Shown: positions 53,771-64,000 of the stretch, in pieces
Layout: the number at the start of each line of letters is the position of its first letter
Numbering within the stretch: position 1 is the first letter of the stretch
Position numbers and translations under genes: made by a program
Assembly (NCBI GenBank): GCA_014529385.2
Contig: CM043966.1
Coordinates: 144,698,711 to 144,762,710, forward strand
Direction: 5' to 3'
From: Adiantum capillus-veneris
Taxonomy: Eukaryota; Streptophyta; Polypodiopsida; Polypodiales; Pteridaceae
Length of the DNA: 64,000 bases
Notes under the pieces: model-generated
Seen by the model: only the letters and a program-made list of their open reading frames with translations
The model's database searches: none
What the model was told of the DNA's origin: nothing

Positions 53771-54646
53771 CGGATTTTTGACAAAATTTCGGTAGAGTTT
53801 TGTTTGTATTTGGACAATATCTCAAGTGACAATCTCAACCAAAGTGCTCATAAACACTGACAGAAAATCTCTCACTGCCAAGGGAAAATCCACTGACTCA
53901 CTTTGCCACAGTCTGACTCAATACTATGCATAAATACTCTAAAACAATGTCCACATGGACCTGTATGCAAATGCAATCCATACGCTGTCCTGTACCACAT
54001 ATCCATACATCCACCTTCTTCCCATAGTCGTAAACGACATATCAGGTCTTTCGCGGGGCCAGTCGGGGGTTCACTCCAGTACCTAATCCACCTTGCCAAG
54101 GTACCAAAGCTCCCAAGGCAAGGCTTCAAAAAACCTCACTCGACCCTCACAAAGGCTGCAGTTTTCCAAAATACATTGACCGCATATCCATACATAACCA
54201 CAAAGTACTCAATCTGACAATATAACCGCCTCAACTTCTTTCCACAACCTTTCTTACATAGGCGGTTGTCCATAACGAACCCACAACAACCAAACATAAT
54301 CTTCGATAACACAATATCATGATGCAAAAGCTCTAGGTCGCTCTCCAAAACCTGTGTAAATGCTGAATTCTTCACCTGTAACCTGTAAATCTACTGCTGA
54401 GTGCAAAATTGGACATCTCCTATGTTAGTGTGAGCTGGCTATTTTCTGTAGAAAATTGCAAATTTTGGCAAATCTGAGTATGCCAATGCGTCCGGAATGC
54501 CCAAAAACATAAAGATAGACTCCTGGATCATTGTATTCCGAGTTCGGGTGAGGGACTCATGACCAAAAAACCTCTCTTTTTTGTTGTTTTCCAGAGCTGC
54601 GGAAACCTGTGTATTGAGTGTAGCTCCTCTAGCTCTGATACCACTT
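53771..54646 (-). other. copia 5' leader
   Basis: 876 bp between the 5' LTR and gag. This is long for copia. No supported ORF or known motif apart from the primer site. Confidence 0.8.
54632..54643 (-). promoter_or_regulatory. primer-binding site, initiator tRNA-Met
   Basis: On the minus strand TGGTATCAGAGC, three bases inside the 5' LTR. This is the standard site of most plant copia elements. Confidence 0.95.
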
Positions 54647-54874
54647 TGTAGAGTGCGCAGGTGATGGAGAAGGTAGGAAAGAAGACTACGCACACACACC
54701 AACGCACATCGAGACACACACACACAATCGTTACCCTGCAGCAGCCATTCAACGAGCTGCTCTTCTCTTCTTCTCTTTGAACTATTATCCAAAGTATATT
54801 TACAACATAGTATAGTCAGTGTCCGGCCGCCCATAGCACAATGAATATATTCTTTAACATCATATTCTTTAACA
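54647..54874 (-). repeat. 5' LTR of the copia element
   Basis: 228 bp, four differences from the other LTR (one in the CACA region, one C/G, two in atggacat/atgaatat). Confidence 0.96.
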
Positions 54875-54879
54875 GTCCC
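54875..54879 (+). repeat. target-site duplication gtccc (right)
   Basis: Second copy of the 5-bp duplication. Confidence 0.95.
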
Positions 54880-56069
54880 TCTGTAAAGATTCTTTCCAAC
54901 AAGAAGTGAGTACACCCACTTTCCCATGACTTTAAGTCACTTTCTTCTTGGATGACATTAGGTATGGCTAAGGGTCTATGGACTTTCTGAGGTTGTTGTT
55001 GCATAGGGAACACGTTGTCTGTAATCTGGATCTGTCTAGGTGTTGGCTCTAGATCCCTTTGAATATCTTCTACCAAACTCCTTAATTGCTTGACTCGCTC
55101 GATCTCCTCTGTAGGGTTTGGATAAGTTCCTATCTTTTTCTTGGATCATGGCCATTGTGGCTCATGACGATCTTCCTTGTTGCTTTCTTTCTTAGTGGTC
55201 GTTTTGGTCTCCATGTGTTCACCTGAATCAAAATCCTCTTCAGCGTCGTTCATATATATGGGGTCGTCACCAGTTCCTATGTTGGCTTTGAATTGTGGTC
55301 TGACTTCACTACTTTTTGCGATCTCTTCCTTCGCGTTTTCTTCTTCTTCTTAGATTGGGAAATTGATTCCGTGTCTCTTTCTTCAAGAATATAATTTTGT
55401 TTTTGGAGCATCGATCATGTGAGTATGTTTACTGGTACCACATGTGTACTTTGTGATGGCTCCTAGGTAACCTCAATCAAGTTTAATGGCGTGATATTCG
55501 GTGCATTTGGATTATTCAGACATTGGGCAATCAAATGATCTACGCCACATCGATTACACATAAGTATCGGCATTGTAGACGTGCTCGCTTGATTGGTTTG
55601 CATTAGTGTGGAATTCTTTTGTAGCGTAATAGGACACCCGGCTACACGATATGGACCTCCACACTCGTAGCATTGAAGAGGTGGTCTCTTAGCAGTTTCA
55701 TTGATATTTTGGACTCTTGCAGCAAGAGCATCTAACTTGATAGACAGGTTTGACTTGCCCCCAATAGTCCTCCATGTAGTATTGTGGACTTTCTTCAAGC
55801 GCATCAATCCCATAGGCAATATTAGGGTCTATATCTTCCTCACAGCCTTCCAAACCAGCAATAGATGATCCACAACCCACTTGATTCACATAAGTGATTC
55901 TCAGATGTGGTGGTTGTGGTCCTAGCACTGGAGGTGGTAAGGGTGTTGTTTGAACAACATTTTGGGCCCTAGGGACCATGTGTTGTGACGTTTGTTCAAG
56001 AGGTGGGGCCGGCATCAATGCAGGAACTCGAGGTGTGTGTGTCCATGCTAAAGTTGGTCTATTGGCCAT
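54880..56069 (-). pseudogene. gypsy gag relic, right of the copia insertion
   Basis: Reading leftwards: MANRPTLAWTHTPRVPALMP (56069), a P/Q-rich part and YGIDALEESPQYYMEDYWG. Then in another frame come a zinc knuckle CYECGGPYRVAGC, whose His is replaced by Tyr, and an intact CNRCGVDHLIAQC (CX2CX3HX4C). The end, MVEDIQRDLEPTPRQ...HFLLERIFTEG, runs into the gtccc site. Knuckle spacing matches the 19-kb element's gag. Frameshifts and stops separate the pieces, so the host element was already old when the copia element inserted. Confidence 0.8.
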
Positions 56070-57418
56070 CGCGCACTTAAATACTATGCAATCCTTAGCT
56101 TGATGACCATACCTCCCATAGGCATTGCAATTCCCATTGAATTTTACTCTAAAAGTAGGGCATTCACTGGTACTATGCAGTCCATAACATATTGATCACC
56201 ATTGTTGCACGGCTGTTGTCGTCCAGCTCCGCTGTCATGAAGATAAAAAGAGCATAGAAATGCAAGCTAAGCTTCTTTGAAGTCTACACATTTAGTGAGT
56301 AGCGATCAGGACTTGTTAACATGCCAAGTTTAATTATAAATGTATGTCAGATGCTGCTTAAAAGGGCCAACTGATGCCTTGATGATGCTAAAAAAAGGCT
56401 ATGCTTGAAGTGAGTGCATATGGGATATTATGATCTAGAATTGCATTGCTTGAAGTGCTCTACCAGCCTGTCTTTACGGCTCGTCGATTGGAGCTACGAT
56501 GAAGAAGTTATGGCAGTTTGAAGTTTAAGTCAATTGCAGATCTATGCCGGATTGGGTAACTGCAGCTGAGGGGATAGAAATGAAATGAATGCACGAGCTT
56601 GAAATGCTCACTTTGTGAAGCACATCGGTCTTTTTAGATCAGTGATCAGAGTTACGATTGCCAAGTTATCGGGCGTTAAAGATTCACCGCGGATTGGTTC
56701 TGTACCAGTCTAGTTGGCTTGGTCGGTGTGCCATTTGGAAATTTTTGACTTTGACCAAGTTTCAAAATGTCATGCAGCAATGATTTGGCTAGTATGTTGT
56801 GCCTATTGGAGATTGCTGATAGCAGGAAATGCCCAACACGGCTATGGATTAAGTGCAATCACCTATACTAGCATCTTGAAGGTTGTGTCCTCGAAAATGG
56901 CAGCAAAATTCACGATGATAATATTAGTGAAGGACTGCTGAAGTTGAAAGTTGCACGAGGCAATGCTTTGGTAGATATGCATGCCTAATGTGGTGCCGTT
57001 TACGAAAGCACAAAAAGATCTTGGTGAGATTATTGTCCGAAATGAAGTCTCGTGGAGTGCATTGAGTGCAGAGGATGTTAACTTTGCCGGTACCTAGGTA
57101 AATTTGTAAGTTTTGGATGAAAAGTGCCATGGCGCTACGCTCCATTGTGCATTTTCCATTTCTCCAAATTTTGAGCATAAGACCAATTCCCTAGATGGGG
57201 GCCACAAAAAGCCTACACAAATTGATGTCATCCCCTATAAGATGCACCATTACTTGAAAAACATCAAAAAATCAGACCACATTTATGGGATCAAATGAGC
57301 AAAAACCTGGAAAAAATGGGGTTGAGCATCAGTTGTTCTTGTTCTTTCTCTTTCACACTTCCCACAGCCAAAGGCTCGGCGCCTGTCGGCTCATGTTTCA
57401 AACACATATCCCCCAACA
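56070..57418. other. intergenic, no recognisable gene
   Basis: Short frames only. The first 150 bp may still belong to the gypsy gag relic (tatgcaatcc..., minus strand). I see nothing else. Confidence 0.45.
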
Positions 57419-58628
57419 CCGCCCACTTAATAAGTGGGTAGCCATCCGATAAATAAGGTAAGAGATCAGCCAGCGTTTTCTCTCTCTCTTTTTTTGGCAG
57501 AACAGCGAAAAAAAAAGGCCACGATCTCTACGCGAGCAGCTATTCGTGCCCGTGGCCAGGAGCTATAAAAGCATCACATGCCCTCACTCAGAGGAGAGGA
57601 TCGGTTTTTGCAAGAAGGAGATGTTGTTGCAGAGTTCACCCGCAAAGAGGACGTTTGCCGGTGATGCCCATGGCTGTCCCAAGTGTACCAGATGTCGCCA
57701 AGACCCAATGCGCGAGTTCCCTTGCAAAGAAGTGCCTATAGAGTGTGTTTCCATCGCGACAAGTTTCTGTTTTTCTCTGTTTTCAGCTCATAAACGTCGT
57801 AGACGGTGCTAATTTACGAGAAGGAACTCAAGAACACACCTCTTTTGTGTGTAGGATTGGAAGAGAGAATTTTCTATGTCGAGATCTCTTCCGGGGACTT
57901 GCTTTTTGAGAACCGAGTTGCGTTTCAAGCATCGAGACTTTGAAGGTAGCGATTTTCATGTTATGATCTCTACATATTTGTTTGCAAGTGTACTTCCTCT
58001 TAGTGAGGGAGTAGGAGCAGAGGAAGGCATGAGCCTCTGCAGGAGAAAGCGCTCTGAGGAACTAGAGCCAAATCAGCCTAACGGTTTCGTACTCGAGTTT
58101 GGGAAGTAGATCCACGGATCGGAGAGAGGTAGTCTCTCAAGTTGTGATCCGGAAGGGGGGATTACCAAGGAAGGACTCTGTGTCCGGGAAAGCAGAGTTG
58201 TTCTACAAGAAGAGGACTCTGGAAACAGAGTTAGAAAAGAGTTGCAGGGATGCCATGCCCTCAGTCTGGAAGGTGAGATCCAGAGGCGAGAACTTTGATT
58301 CTCGAGGATCTGGAATAAGAAAGGAAAGTTCCTTGGAATAGGGTTTTTGGCCTAGGAATCGGAAGCTGAGGCTTCTGGGAACCATCAAGTCTTATTCTAG
58401 AACAAACATGGTAATACGTTTGGTTCAAGTGCTTGTATAGACTTCTCCTTAGTAATAAAGATACTATTACGGGGGGGGACCAGCCCATCTTCTGGTCCCC
58501 AGTACTGTGTTGATCTTCTCACTCTCTATCTCTATCTATTTCTCTCTATATCATCTGGCTTCAGTATTAAGTGATAAATCCTATTTATCCGAAATATTTT
58601 ATATTGCTATGCGCTCCCGTTTGTGACA
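57419..58628 (+). repeat. direct repeat A (putative 5' LTR)
   Basis: 1,210 bp. Starts CCGCCCACTTAATAAGTGGG, has TATAAAA at 57564-57570 and AATAAA at 58454-58459, and ends GTTTGTGACA. Similarity to repeat B is obvious along the whole length, with frequent substitutions and small indels. This is clearly older than the 2% LTR pairs elsewhere in the window. Confidence 0.8.
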
Positions 58629-61264
58629 GGAACCATTGAACACAAAAACACCAAATTTTTGTTCTCTCTCCTCGAAGGATACGTTGCTATTCGGAGAAAG
58701 TTTGGAGTAAGGGAATTCAATCTAACTCCTAAGTTTTTGAATAGAAGACCCTCAAACTTTAAGTGAGTGGGCAGGTCTTTGATCAAAGTTAAATCTTTGA
58801 GAAATTCATAAATTGCGTATTGCTTTTATGCACGAGATATGCATGTGTCTAACCAGAACAATCACTCTCGGGTGTTTATGAGAGTAGAATTGAGTTGAAA
58901 CATTGCTTTATGCGATGGATTGGTTTGCTCAAATATCCGGAAGGTCAACTATTGATCAACTCGTATCTGGTAGTTCACCAACAAATTACCTGCGGACGGC
59001 AGAAAGGAAGGAACCATTCCGAGATTTCAACCAAGAAAAGCTTTCACTAAGCTTGAGTACCTTATGAACCAACACTCCCTACCCGGTAAGGGAGGACATG
59101 GTAGTGCTTTTCGCACACGTGAATGAACACTCTCTTTACGAGGGAAGGAACAAGCGATGACTACGGCATGTGCTCGAGGAATCTACGAATTGAAATCCTA
59201 GTTTATTTAATGAGCAGGTTTTTCTCTAAGATCGAGCCAAGGGATAGTCAGGTTGAGCGTCTTCGCTCTAAGGATCTTACGAAGGGAAGGTAATTTTGCA
59301 GGTTCACCAAAACTCTAACACAGCTTAAGAATTATGTACACCTTTGGGTACATGGATAACACACGAAGATGCAGACCTATGCCAAGGTGGGTCATCTACC
59401 TGTTGAATTTTTTTTTCTGCTGAACGAAATGAGATGAACCAACTTCCTTTTCAGGAACTGGACGGGAGTTTGTTACACTCTCTTGAGCACCTTTTTGCAA
59501 GCAAGGATATTCCGACACGAGAATCTCTATTTGAGATGTGTTCGGTAGAAGGAATTTGAGTTTCTCTAAGGAGAAGAGGTTTTCTGATGGTCATTGATTA
59601 TTGAGTGCGCTATGTGCTTTTACCGTTACAGTAGCAACTTTTGGTTGCGGTATATGTTTCTCCATGAGCAGGTCAAGTAGCATTTACACACTGCTGGAAT
59701 AAATTCAAACTATTATGTTCGTAAGAGTAAAATTTTCCAACCATTTTAAAATGGTAAGAATTACCTTAACCACATATGGGAGAACATCATTGAGATCTAA
59801 ATCAAGTTCGCCCTTTAGTGGGCCGAGTTTGAACTTATGTTCACAGAATGGTATGGCTAGAATTTTATCTGCCTAAGATTCTGCGAGGAGTCCTAGATGC
59901 TTGCAAGGATGGCCTCTACAAGGAAGAGACGCTAATGGGCTTCAGGAAAACACTGCTGGTGGTAATAACTCACAGGAGGAAAAGATTAGAAGGAAGTACC
60001 ACCATGCACAAGGAATCTTTGGATTGGAACCGTCCGCCTACGTTGAGCGACGGCCCAAAACAAGAACCTTCTTTAAGGTGATCACAGTCGACTTTGTTTG
60101 TGAAGGAAGACATCGAGATTAATACTCTTATGATTTGGGCATTCTCTATGTGGGAGGACACAAGAGGTTTAATACCCTCTGGACTAACAGCGCAGGATTA
60201 TGCGCAAAGACAGATACCTAGATTGATTTCTAGGAGGATTATCTTCTCGGGATTGAGAAGGTGGAATTGAGTTAACAGATTCTCGGATGAGGAAACTTCC
60301 GATCTGTTGGAAAGACATGAATGACGAGTTCTTACATGGCTCGTAAGTTTGATGATTGATGAAGGATATCCTCAAGGTACTAGAGGAAGGACATGAACAG
60401 GTAAGGTAAGTATTGAATTATTGAATTATTGATTTTTTTAAATTTAATTTAAGTTCTCTTTTGAAAAAGAACCAACTCAACTCACCATTGAGCAAGATTT
60501 GGAATTTTTCCGGATAAGTGAGAGGGATGTTGCTAAATAGGGTTTATCTGACATAAAAAATAATTTTGAATGAATTATTGGATTTATAAGTGAGGGTTTT
60601 CTCGCTTGGAACACCAAGGAAAAATAATTCTAAATGAATTACTTAATTTTAAGTGAGAGGGTTTTTCTCAATGGAGACATCCGAGTACAGAGTATTCCTA
60701 GTGCGTCGTTCAAAGTAATGACGGGAGCACTGTGAATGGTAATATCTATAAGGCCACCAGGAACGGGTATTTCTGATGCGTCACATCGGATGGGTGACAG
60801 GGAGCATCGAGAAGAAGTATCCAACCACTTGGGAACGAACATCTCTGATGCGTCATAGGATGGGTGACATAGAGAATCGTGAAGGAGATTGTACCGTAAG
60901 TTCGGTAGGAAAGGATTAGGTGATGGGTATTCCTGATGCGTCACAAGGTGGGTGACAGATGCATCGCAAAGGGAATATTCATAGTCAAGAGGAAATTCCG
61001 AATTGTGTTAGAATTGTGCACAAGGAAAGACAAGCACTTGAATGAAGATGGATTTAGAGGAAACTTTGAGGAAAAACAGATGCTTTCTAAGGAAGCGGAA
61101 TTAATTTTTCGTTATTTTTTCGCGAGGAAGTCTATGTGTGCATTGCAACTGTGCATGTGATTGCATCCAGGGACGCCTAGCAAGTGCTATGAAAGCATTT
61201 TTTTAAACTTATAAGGTTTTATTGAGTTTTTGGACAGATTCATACCATTTTTAAAGGTGACCGG
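58629..61264. other. internal region of the LARD-like element
   Basis: 2.6 kb with no retroelement protein motif in any frame and no supported gene. A motif family 'TCTGATGCGTCA...GGGTGACA' recurs near 60770-60790, 60843-60870 and 60930-60960, three times in about 190 bp. Confidence 0.6.
60700..60965 (+). repeat. short interspersed repeat TGATGCGTCA/GGTGACA
   Basis: Three units carry TGATGCGTCA followed within about 15 bp by GGGTGACA, and a fourth partial unit (TAGTGCGTCG) lies at about 60700. Spacing is roughly 70-85 bp. TGATGCGTCA is close to a bZIP/CREB-type palindrome. Confidence 0.6.
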
Positions 61265-62481
61265 CCGCCCACTTATTAAGTGGGCGGCCGTCTGATAAAT
61301 AAGGCAAAAGATCAGCCATTCATTTTTTTTCTCTCTTTTTCTGGCGGAACGGCGCAAAAAAAAAAAAAAAAACCCCGCGATCTCTACGCGAGCAGCCAAT
61401 GCTTTGCTATTTGTGCCGTGGCCGGGAGCTAGCAAAGCATCACATGCCCTCAGTCAAAGGAGAAGATAAGTTTTTGCAAGAAGAAGAAGCTAGTACAAAT
61501 TTCATCCGCAAAGAAGAAGTTGCCGGTGATGCCAATGGCTGCCCCAAGTGTGTACCCGATGTCATCAGGACCCAGTGCGCGAGTTCCCTCACGAAGAAGT
61601 GCCTACGGAGCGTGTTTCCATCGTGACAAGTTGCTATTTTTCTCTGTTTTCAGCCCATAAACGTCGTAGACAGGGCTGGATTATGAGAAGAAACACGAGA
61701 ACACACCTCTTTTGTGTGTAGGATTGGAAGAGGGATTATCTATGTAGAGATCTCTTCCAGGGAATTGCTTTTCGAGAACCGAGTCGCGTTTCGAGCGTCG
61801 AGACTTTGAACGTAACGATTTTCATGTTATGAACTCTGAGTATTTATTTGCAGGTGTACTTCCTCTTAGTGAGGGAGTAGGAGCAAAGGAAGGCACGAGC
61901 CTCTGCAGGATAAAAGCGCTTTGAGGAACTAGATTCGTATCCAAGTTTGGGAAGTAGATCCACGGATCGGAGAGAGGTAGTCTCTCGAGTTGTGATCCGG
62001 AAGTTGAGATTCCCAAGTAAGGACTTCGCGTCCGGGAAAGCAGAGTTGTTTAGCGAGAAGAGGACTCTGGAAACAGAGTCGGAAAAGAGTTGCAGGAATG
62101 TCGTGCCCGGAGTATGGAAGGTGAGATCCAGAGGCGAGAACCTTGATTCTCGAGGATTTGGAATAAGGAACGAAAGTTCTTTAGAGTAGGATTTTTCCCT
62201 AAGAATCAGAAGTTGAGGCTTCTGGGAACCATCAAGTTTTATTCTAGAACGAACGTGGTAATATGTTCGTTCAAGTGCTTGTATAGACTTCTCCTCAAAA
62301 ATAAAGATACTATTACGAGGGTAGACCAACTCATCTTCTGATCCTTAGTATTGTGTCGATCTTCTCACTCTCTCTTTATCTCTCTATCTATTTCTCTCTA
62401 TATCATCTGGCTTCAGTAATAAGTGATAAATCCTATTTGTCCGAATGTATTTTATATTGCTATGGGCTCCTGTTTGTGACA
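61265..62481 (+). repeat. direct repeat B (putative 3' LTR)
   Basis: 1,217 bp matching repeat A end to end. At its start is a perfect 27-base palindrome (13-base arm GGCCGCCCACTTA around a central T, 61263-61289). The TATA box of copy A is altered here by a local insertion or duplication (gctagcaaagc). It has a poly-A run near 61358-61372. Confidence 0.8.
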
Positions 62482-63577
62482 AGTAGTAAGCACAAGATTT
62501 GTGGTGAACATTTTTTATACCTGTCAAATAGTGAAGTTAATAGCTGGTTGACAAAGTGAGAGCCCTAATCAGTGGTGATTTTCGGAGGACAGCTAAATCT
62601 ACGGAAGACATTGTTATACAGGAACTTGGCGACTATTGAAGCGGTGTAATTATTGGTTGTTGCCACCTCTGCCCACTTGGTGGCACAATCTGTGGCTACT
62701 AGGATGTATTTGGCACCCCCAAGATGAGCTTCTGGAGTGATAGGTCGGACAAAGTCTAGACCCCACCTTTCAAATGGGAGCCATGCCAAAGAAATATTTA
62801 GAGGCCTGTTGGCTAAGCGGCTGGGCTTAGGTGCACACCGTTTGGCAGGTATCGCATTACTTGACATAGGCCACTGCATCTCTGAACAAGTAGGGACACC
62901 AGAGACCACTTGGTGCGCGATTATTTGGCCATTGTAGTGCCCATTAGTGTGGCCTGCGTGTGCATCCTCCAGAATGATAGTGACCTCATGGGGAAGGACG
63001 CACCTGCGCAAAACGCCATCTGGACCTGTTTTGTATAGATCTTCACCAATAAGTGTGAAAGGTTTATTTTTAATCAGTAGCCTTCTTTTTTCTAGAGGGG
63101 AGTAACCTTCGGGATAAGCTCCTGTAGACAAAAAATAACATCCATATACCAAGCAGCTCATACCCTAATTTTGTTGGAGCCTTTCTTTGGATCTATGACC
63201 ATGGGGGAGAGCCATTAAGGATGTTTGATGGGGACAATTATCCCGGTCGCCTCCATCTTTTGCAATTCCTACTTGACAGTTACATCGTGCTTGGTGTTGA
63301 GTCTATAAGCCCTACCTCTCACGTGCTTGGTCCCCTTGACCAAGGGTATTTTGTGGACAGCCAGTTCAGGAGGGATACCCGTCAGATCATTGTAGCTCCA
63401 TGCAAAAACATCCTTATAAGATTGCATAAATGAGATTACCTCGCCCAAAAGCATTGGGTGATCCCATAACCATGTTACTAGAAGGATAGGATGTGGAGAC
63501 TCTGGGGAGCCAAGATTGACTTCCTTGACTGGATTTGGATTTTGGATTGTTGTGGCCTCTGTAGGACACTCAACCAC
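62482..63577 (-). pseudogene. gypsy pol relic with RT core deleted
   Basis: From right to left: RT N-terminal sequence (YKDVFAWSYNDLTGIPPELA, from 63577), a degraded continuation with stops, then an abrupt jump near 63165 to the RNase H-integrase linker. The integrase H2C2 region (AHAGHTNGHY, shifted near the Cys pair) and the core (FERWGLDFVRPI) follow. After KITTD a TAG stands where the next codon should be, and the reading stops at repeat B. RT motifs B-E and RNase H are missing. The element is Athila/Tat-like. Confidence 0.82.
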
Positions 63578-64000
63578 CTTGGTTAATTTTGAAACAGCAT
63601 GTGCAGGTGTCTGATTAATCTAAGAGTCTTTGTATTCTTGCAGCCAGCCTTGGGGAATCTTGTTCAGAGGCAAGTCTTCGCTGGTAGAGTTGATAGGAGG
63701 TTGAGACTTCTGAGACTGGCACTGACGGGTAGGACACCATATAGGTATGTGATGTTTGGACAGGAAGTTGCCCGCCACTAAGGGCAACACCAAGTGTTGG
63801 AAGTGTAAATACAGAACCCATGAAGCACACAGGAACTAGAGAATAGAAAGAACTCTACAGGCGAAATATCCGCAGACACTCAGATAATCCGAGAGCAGAA
63901 CATCATTTCATAGATTAAGTCTGCGTAACAAGAGTAGGTACAACAGATATATAGGCAATCGCCTTCCAACTACCCAGATCCAAAGAGTTTCACATGATGA
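63578..64000. other. upstream part of the gypsy relic or flank
   Basis: Short frames without clear domain motifs. The last 150 bp are AT-rich. The segment probably belongs to the protease-RT linker of the relic, but I cannot show it. Confidence 0.35.

Larger units (their letters stand above)
49237..54874 (-). mobile_element. full-length Ty1/copia retrotransposon
   Basis: 5,638 bp with 228-bp LTRs, a 5-bp duplication, an initiator tRNA-Met primer site and a polypurine tract. Genes read leftwards: gag, protease, integrase, RT, RNase H, the copia order. The LTRs differ at four positions (about 1.8%), so its age is similar to that of the 19-kb element. The copy is defective: a TGA in gag, and a deletion with frameshift at the RT-RNase H border. 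Confidence 0.96.
57419..62481. mobile_element. LARD-like non-autonomous element, pair of 1.2-kb direct repeats
   Basis: Two direct repeats (57419-58628 and 61265-62481) enclose 2,636 bp without coding capacity. Each starts at a palindrome and ends GTTTGTGACA. The repeat has a TATAAAA box near its start and an AATAAAG signal near its end, the order expected of an LTR promoter and polyadenylation site on the plus strand. I could not identify a clean target duplication, primer site or polypurine tract, so the LTR interpretation is probable rather than proven. Confidence 0.6.

Overview
This window looks like nuclear DNA from a large, retrotransposon-rich plant genome. The evidence is nested Ty3/gypsy and Ty1/copia LTR retrotransposons with plant-type primer-binding sites (initiator tRNA-Met and tRNA-Asp types), chromodomain integrases, a foldback MITE and many dinucleotide tracts. 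A gymnosperm is my best guess, because the gene-poor nested layout and very large element fit one, but this is inference. I found no intact host gene, tRNA, rRNA or CRISPR.

Layout. 1-5462: 3' part of a chromovirus (gag zinc knuckle to chromodomain, then a probable LTR), intact except for one in-frame TGA. 6483-6914 plus 25915-25927: a 445-bp foldback MITE split by the main element. 6915-25909 (minus strand): a complete 19.0-kb Ty3/gypsy element with 932/937-bp LTRs, a perfect 5-bp target duplication (gtgag), a tRNA-Asp-type primer site and a polypurine tract. 26-45 kb: mostly non-coding, with microsatellites, a truncated chromovirus tail (31684-32380), an eight-copy minisatellite (33085-34262) and several coding relics. 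45.7-48.5 kb: a decayed gypsy integrase and a probable LTR. 49237-54874 (minus strand): a complete-length Ty1/copia element with 228-bp LTRs and a gtccc duplication, inserted inside the gag region of an older gypsy element (48790-49236 and 54875-56069). 57419-62481: two 1.2-kb direct repeats around a 2.6-kb non-coding interior, like a LARD-type non-autonomous element. 62482-63577: another gypsy relic with its RT core deleted.

The 19-kb element is the most interesting object. Its gag-pol is one continuous reading frame of about 9.4 kb broken only by nonsense codons. It carries an unfamiliar N-terminal domain before the capsid, two tandem H2C2 zinc-binding domains before the integrase core, and a second retropepsin-like domain after the integrase, followed by W-[IV]-x-K repeats. 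Downstream is a separate sense-oriented gene for a coiled-coil protein of about 1,000 codons. Nine copies of a 24-bp palindrome (half-site AGACATCATACG) sit in two clusters, one in the 5' leader and one between pol and the extra gene. The two clusters share nearly the same spacing (about 283, 130, 285 bp) although the DNA between palindromes has diverged.

How the parts may work together (inference): gag-pol supplies capsid, proteases, RT/RNase H and integrase. The downstream coiled-coil protein could be a trans-acting factor, and the palindromes could be its binding sites or RNA structures controlling the leader and the internal gene. This copy is disabled by about nine nonsense codons, so the system must be tested on sibling copies.
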